Shown here in pieces: positions 4,353 through 7,952 of a stretch of 7,952 nt of DNA (within the stretch, counting starts at the first letter, position 1; every line of letters begins with the position of its first letter). The translations under genes were made by a program, and so were the position numbers. The notes under the pieces were generated by a model. It was not told the DNA's origin and did not search any database. It saw nothing but the letters and a program-made list of their open reading frames with translations. Origin of the DNA: Clostridiales bacterium (lineage in GTDB: Bacteria; Bacillota; Clostridia; Monoglobales; Firm-18); assembly GCA_031255355.1 (NCBI GenBank), contig JAIRSR010000014.1:1-7952 (forward strand), given 5' to 3'.

Positions 4353-6691
4353 TTCGCGAATTTTTCCACTTCCCGGATATAAATATCACACAATTCCGCA
4401 GCGAACTCCGCGCTTTGCCCCTCTGAAATCACTCTGCACACGGGTTTTTCCGCGTGAGGGAGGATGAGCGCCCAACCGCCGTCACGGAGGATTTTCACGC
4501 CCTCCTCAAGTTCAATCCTGCCGGATTGCGCGTGATCCGCAATCGCGCGGATGACCTTGCCATTTTTGCCCGCGTCGCACGGAACTTCCCGCTCCGTCAT
4601 GTAAACCTCGGGGATTTCGTCCGCTACGTCACACAGGCGAAGCCCCTCCGCGCTCAGCAGGACGCAAATCCGCGCGAACGCGTAAACCGCGTCGTACATC
4701 AGACGAAACTGCAACGCGTTATGCCGCAGCATACAGTCCATCCTATGCGCGTTCCCCGACTTGCACCGCACGACAGCCGCGCCGTACCGCGCCGCGATTT
4801 TCTCCGTAACGGCGGAACCGCAAACCGGCGCCGCCACTGTTTTTCCGCCTGTTTTGACGGCAATCAGCGCGGCGAGAGCGGCATATTTTTCACCCGCGAT
4901 TGTCCGCCCCAACTCGTCGATCAACGCCAGACGCTCCTCCGTGCCGTCGATTTTCGCCGTCACTATGCCCCGCCCGCCGTCAGACACCTCCGCGCCGAGC
5001 GCGGTAAGCAGTTCCCGCAAGCGGTCACAGCCCTCTACCGCGACGGTCAGCCGCAGACCGCCCTCGCGGTTCAGTTCGTTAAACAGTTCCCGCGCGTAGT
5101 ACAGCGGATATTCGGAAAGGGCGGTAACGCCCCGTATGACGGACGGCTCACAGCGGACAAAATCCTCCCGCGCGAACAGAGTTTCTATTTTCCGCTCCGC
5201 GTCGCGGGAAATGTCGCAGCCGCGCGGATTCAAAAAGGTGATGCGCAAGCGCGTTTCGCCGTCCGCTTCCGTTGCCGACAGATGCGCCCCGCCGCCCAAG
5301 CCGTAAAACGGTATACCGCGCCGCGCTTCCGGCAACGTAACGCCGCCGAGGTCGTACACCCGCACCCCCGCCGACAGCAAGCCTGAAACAAACGCGCCGC
5401 GCAGCATGTCCGCCGCCCCGCCCGACGCGCCGCTGACGGACAGCCCCGCGTGTTTGCCCGACGCGCCGAACGCCGCGCCGAGCCGCGCGGCAAATTCGGG
5501 GGTAGCGTCCGCGTTGATTTCCCCCGTCACGCCGTTTTCGCCGAACAGCCGTTTGCTGAAATTGCCGCCCCACACAAGATTCCCGCTGACCACCGTTTCA
5601 TCGGCAATGGTTTTGCCGGGCCAGATTTTGATGTTGTTTTTCACCTCGCACGAGTCGCCGATCCGCGTCTTTTCGCCAATGACAGAGCCTTCCAACGCCA
5701 AGGAACGCGCACCGATCGCCGCGCCGTCGGCAATCACACCGCCTCTGATTTGCGCCCCCTTGCCCACGGATACCATTTTTTGCAACACCGCTTGCTTGAC
5801 GGACGCGCCGCCGAAAATTCGGCTGCCGCCGCCGATTACGCTGTACGGCAGGAGTTTCGCGCCGCTGTGTATGACCGCGCCGTCCCCGATATAACAGGGC
5901 GCGTGCACCTCCGCGTCCCGCGCAACCTCCGCGTGTTCGCAAACGTAAACGCCGCCGCGCGGCTCCGCGCCAATATCGATATTGACTTTTTTGTCTAAAA
6001 TATCAAAATGACACGCGCGGTACGCCGTAAGGTCGCCGATGTCGCACCAATATCCGCCGGCGACACAACCATACACCGCCGCGCCGTCCGCAAGCATTTT
6101 CGGGTACAAATCCTTGCTGAAGTCATACGGCGTTCCCGCCGGGATATAGCGGAGCGCGGACGGATTCAAAATATAAATGCCCGTGTTCGCGGTGTCGGAA
6201 AACACCTCACTCCAACTTGGTTTTTCGAGGAACCGCACCACCGCGCCGCGCTTGTCCGTTACAACAATACCGTATTCCAAAGGGTTTTCAACGGCGGTCA
6301 GAACAAGGGTCGCCTCCGACCGCTTTTCCCTGTGAAATTCAGCGGCGCGGCGCAGGTCTATATCCGTCAGACAGTCGCCGCTGATGATGAGAAAGGTGTC
6401 GTCCAAAAACGCCTCCGCGTTTTTCACACTGCCCGCCGTCCCGAGGGGCGTTTCCTCAATAAAGTAATTCAGGCGCACACCAAAGCGGCCGCCGTCGCCG
6501 AAATACTCCGTAATCGCTTGCGGCATATACATCAGCGTCACCGCAATATCGGTAATACCCGCGTTTTTCATCAAAGTAATGATGTATTCCATGACGGGCT
6601 TCCCCATAACGTTGATCATAGGCTTTGGCTTGCCGCAGGTGAGCGGCCGCAGCCGCGTCCCCTCGCCGCCCGCCATAATCAAACCTTTCAT
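4349..6691 (-). CDS. Sugar-1-phosphate nucleotidyltransferase fused to a degenerate phosphohexomutase domain
   Basis: This is a 780-residue cytoplasmic protein. Residues 1-230 form a nucleotidyltransferase with the signature GGEGTRLRP (8-16), KPKP (21-24), the metal-binding SGD (104-106), EKP (156-158) and WCDIGD (215-220). This makes it a likely mannose-1-phosphate guanylyltransferase or a related sugar-1-phosphate nucleotidyltransferase. Residues about 245-370 are a left-handed beta-helix of hexapeptide repeats. Residues about 380-780 follow the phosphohexomutase fold, but the catalytic features are missing: GGAHLSATEAD (467-477) replaces the phospho-serine loop (TASHNP), DGTEER (582-587) replaces the metal loop (DGDGDR), and LPHAEKP (744-750) replaces the phosphate loop (RPSGTEP). 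Mutase activity is therefore doubtful, as in known fusion homologues. The start is ATG 6691, after AAGGGGG; an in-frame ATG at 6742 has no ribosome-binding site. It probably shares a transcript with mreB. The sugar and nucleotide are inferred only. Confidence 0.88.
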   Translation of the reverse strand: MKGLIMAGGEGTRLRPLTCGKPKPMINVMGKPVMEYIITLMKNAGITDIAVTLMYMPQAITEYFGDGGRFGVRLNYFIEETPLGTAGSVKNAEAFLDDTFLIISGDCLTDIDLRRAAEFHREKRSEATLVLTAVENPLEYGIVVTDKRGAVVRFLEKPSWSEVFSDTANTGIYILNPSALRYIPAGTPYDFSKDLYPKMLADGAAVYGCVAGGYWCDIGDLTAYRACHFDILDKKVNIDIGAEPRGGVYVCEHAEVARDAEVHAPCYIGDGAVIHSGAKLLPYSVIGGGSRIFGGASVKQAVLQKMVSVGKGAQIRGGVIADGAAIGARSLALEGSVIGEKTRIGDSCEVKNNIKIWPGKTIADETVVSGNLVWGGNFSKRLFGENGVTGEINADATPEFAARLGAAFGASGKHAGLSVSGASGGAADMLRGAFVSGLLSAGVRVYDLGGVTLPEARRGIPFYGLGGGAHLSATEADGETRLRITFLNPRGCDISRDAERKIETLFAREDFVRCEPSVIRGVTALSEYPLYYARELFNELNREGGLRLTVAVEGCDRLRELLTALGAEVSDGGRGIVTAKIDGTEERLALIDELGRTIAGEKYAALAALIAVKTGGKTVAAPVCGSAVTEKIAARYGAAVVRCKSGNAHRMDCMLRHNALQFRLMYDAVYAFARICVLLSAEGLRLCDVADEIPEVYMTEREVPCDAGKNGKVIRAIADHAQSGRIELEEGVKILRDGGWALILPHAEKPVCRVISEGQSAEFAAELCDIYIREVEKFAK

Positions 6692-6753
6692 GACGCAACA
6701 ACCCCCTTGTGTACGGATAACTACTATTGTTATTATCCGCATAACAAGAGGGG
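6691..6753 (-). promoter_or_regulatory. Long hairpin holding the nucleotidyltransferase ribosome-binding site
   Basis: On the minus strand, CCCCTCTTGT (6753-6744) pairs with ACAAGGGGG (6710-6702) over 9 bp with one bulged T. The stem continues through a small internal loop into CGGATAA/TTATCCG (6739-6733 and 6720-6714), closing a 12-base loop. The 3' arm contains AAGGGGG, the Shine-Dalgarno site that lies 10 bases before ATG 6691. When folded, the site would be masked. No T tract follows, so it is not a terminator. Confidence 0.6.
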
Positions 6754-6773
6754 AATATTCACGCCGATGTCAA

Positions 6774-7796
6774 TTAGTTTCGGCGCGATTTGCTCTCCTG
6801 TAGAAAACTAATATTCTCCAACGCCTTGCCAGTACCGATTGCCACGCAGGAAACAGCATCCTCCGCAACCCTCGTGCCGATTCCCGTTTCATGGGCGATT
6901 AGCCTGTCCAACCCGCTGACCAAGGAACCGCCGCCTGTCATTAAAATGCCGTAGGTGCTGATGTCGCCCACCAATTCAGGCGGCGTATTTTCCAGCACCG
7001 CCTTGACCGCCTCTACAATGGACGCGGCGGATTCGTCGAACGCCTCCAGCATTTCGCCGGACGTTACCGTGATTGTTTTGGGCAGCCCGGAGACCAAACT
7101 TCGTCCTCTGATGTCCATGGATTTTTCCTCGTACTCTCCGCCGCCGCCCTTGAAAACACAGCCGATTTTGATTTTCATATCCTCGGCAGTCCTTTCGCCA
7201 ATGAGTATATTGTGTTTCTTTCGGATGTATTTGATAATCGCCTCGTCAAACTTATCCCCCGCGACTTTGATGGATTCGCTCACCACAATCCCGCCGAGGG
7301 AAATCACGGCAATGTCCGTCGTGCCGCCGCCGATATCCACGATCATGTTACCGCACGGGCGGGAAATATCAATCCCCGCGCCGATTGCCGCCGCGATCGG
7401 CTCCTCGATCAGATACGTCTTACTCGCGCCCGCCTGCATTGCCGCGTCGATTACCGCGCGTTCCTCGACTTCCGTAACGCCGCTTGGTACGCAAATAATC
7501 ACGCGCGGCTTAAAGATGCGCCGTTTGCAGATTTTGTCCAAAAAGTACCGCAGCATACGTTCCGTCATGTTGTAATCGGAAATCACGCCGTCGCGCAGCG
7601 GACGAATCGCGACGATGTTTCCCGGCGTTCTGCCGAGCATACGCCGCGCTTCCTCGCCGACCGCCAAAAGCGTCTTTGTGGACGTGTCCATTGCCACCAC
7701 GGACGGCTCTTTTAACACGATTCCCTTTCCCTTTATATAGACAAGCACCGACGCGGTGCCGAGGTCGATTCCTATATCCTCGCCCAAGCCAAACAT
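6774..7796 (-). CDS. mreB: Rod-shape actin homologue MreB/Mbl
   Basis: MreB/Mbl forms membrane-bound filaments that guide peptidoglycan synthesis along the cell wall. The 340-residue protein begins MFGLGEDIGIDLGTAS, with the first phosphate loop IGIDLGTAS at 8-16. It continues with KGKGIVLKEPSVVA, the stretch IVAIRPLRDGVISDY (61-75), EEPIAAAIGAG (131-141), the second phosphate loop VDIGGGTTD (153-161), GERTAED (200-206), SGLPKT (236-241) and the adenosine motif MTGGGSLVSGLD (286-297). These are full-length, intact actin-fold motifs. Wording in several blocks is closer to Bacillus Mbl than to MreB, but the choice is not firm. In-frame TTG 7826 and ATG 7808 would add 10 or 4 residues; ATG 7796 is preferred because AAAGGATGG lies 8 bases upstream and the family begins MF. 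There is no mreC or mreD next to it; the next gene, 82 bp on, is the nucleotidyltransferase. Confidence 0.95.
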   Translation of the reverse strand: MFGLGEDIGIDLGTASVLVYIKGKGIVLKEPSVVAMDTSTKTLLAVGEEARRMLGRTPGNIVAIRPLRDGVISDYNMTERMLRYFLDKICKRRIFKPRVIICVPSGVTEVEERAVIDAAMQAGASKTYLIEEPIAAAIGAGIDISRPCGNMIVDIGGGTTDIAVISLGGIVVSESIKVAGDKFDEAIIKYIRKKHNILIGERTAEDMKIKIGCVFKGGGGEYEEKSMDIRGRSLVSGLPKTITVTSGEMLEAFDESAASIVEAVKAVLENTPPELVGDISTYGILMTGGGSLVSGLDRLIAHETGIGTRVAEDAVSCVAIGTGKALENISFLQESKSRRN

Positions 7797-7841
7797 GAAA
7801 AAACCCATCCTTTCAAATCCTTTCAAACATTACTTGTATTT

Positions 7842-7871
7842 ATTATAACACACCTTGCGCAAAAATAGCAA
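7842..7871 (-). promoter_or_regulatory. Promoter of mreB
   Basis: The minus strand reads TTGCTA (7871-7866), an 18-bp spacer, then a perfect TATAAT (7847-7842) preceded by TGT, an extended -10. A second TTGCTA lies 7 bp further upstream. Transcription would begin near 7835, giving a leader of about 40 bases. It likely also drives the downstream nucleotidyltransferase gene. Confidence 0.75.
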
Positions 7872-7909
7872 GTAGCAATTTACACAGCGGTTCGCCGCCG
7901 TTTTTCCGC

Positions 7910-7952
7910 TCAATCCCGCGTGTTGACGGCTTTGACCCTCGCGCCCTCTTTC
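7910..7952 (-). CDS. Possible 3' end of an unidentified gene upstream of mreB (partial)
   Basis: One minus-strand frame reads KEGARVKAVNTRD and ends at TGA (7912-7910). Its third codon positions are mostly G or C, like the confirmed genes here, and its stop falls about 40 bases before the mreB promoter. The other two frames run on through that promoter, making them unlikely to be coding. Thirteen residues are too few to name a family. Confidence 0.3.
   Translation of the reverse strand, partial: KEGARVKAVNTRD

Noticed and set aside
4454..5386. A 310-codon plus-strand open frame, and similar ones at 5450-5998 and 6008-6811
   Set aside because: All are antisense to the nucleotidyltransferase fusion, are Arg/Ala/Pro-rich with no motifs, and mirror the high third-position GC of the real gene.
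6692..6742. Upstream in-frame ATG adding 17 residues (MRIITIVVIRTQGGCCV) to the nucleotidyltransferase
   Set aside because: It has no Shine-Dalgarno sequence, lies within the hairpin, and the family N-terminus begins at MKGLIMAGGEG, where AAGGGGG gives a usable site.
7887..7905. Plus-strand terminator-like hairpin GCGG-TTCG-CCGC followed by CG and TTTTT
   Set aside because: No plus-strand gene ends here and the stem is only 4 bp. It might stop antisense transcription, but the support is too thin for a feature.

Overview
The window looks like a chromosomal segment of a Gram-positive, probably clostridial (Bacillota) bacterium of moderately high GC content. The reasons are an RNase J with the full motif set, an MreB/Mbl-type actin, strong purine-rich Shine-Dalgarno sites, extended -10 promoters (TGnTATAAT), and a nucleotidyltransferase fused to a mutase-like domain of the kind common in Firmicutes, Cyanobacteria and Actinobacteria. 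The genus cannot be read from the sequence. There are no tRNA, rRNA or CRISPR elements, and no stretch of more than about 300 bases lacks a gene.

Layout, left to right. Bases 1-68 hold the last codons of an IS1182-like transposase on the plus strand, followed by a strong two-way hairpin terminator (114-157). A uroporphyrinogen-decarboxylase-superfamily gene (239-1312, minus) and an AraC-type regulator gene (1523-2368, plus) diverge from a 210-bp AT-rich control region with two recognisable promoters and several repeats. The araC gene then converges on rnjA (RNase J, 2450-4117, minus). Between them lies an imperfect hairpin flanked by two copies of a 17-bp direct repeat. A 231-bp region upstream of rnjA carries an extended -10 promoter overlapped by a perfect 8-bp inverted repeat, then three tandem 11-bp repeats starting at the predicted transcription start. 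Next, also on the minus strand, come a 780-residue sugar-1-phosphate nucleotidyltransferase / phosphohexomutase-like fusion (4349-6691) and mreB (6774-7796) with its own promoter. The last bases (7910-7952) may be the end of another minus-strand gene.

How the genes may work together. mreB and the nucleotidyltransferase gene are co-directional, 82 bp apart, with no clear terminator between them. They plausibly form one transcript linking cell-shape control to the supply of activated sugars for envelope polymers. The nucleotidyltransferase ribosome-binding site lies in the 3' arm of a long predicted hairpin in that gap, so its translation may be controlled separately. rnjA has its own promoter and an unusual leader. 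The URO-D-like/araC pair is probably a separate, locally regulated module whose substrate cannot be inferred.

No clearly new multi-gene system is visible. The most interesting signals are non-coding: the Shine-Dalgarno hairpin, the rnjA leader repeats and the architecture of the divergent control region.
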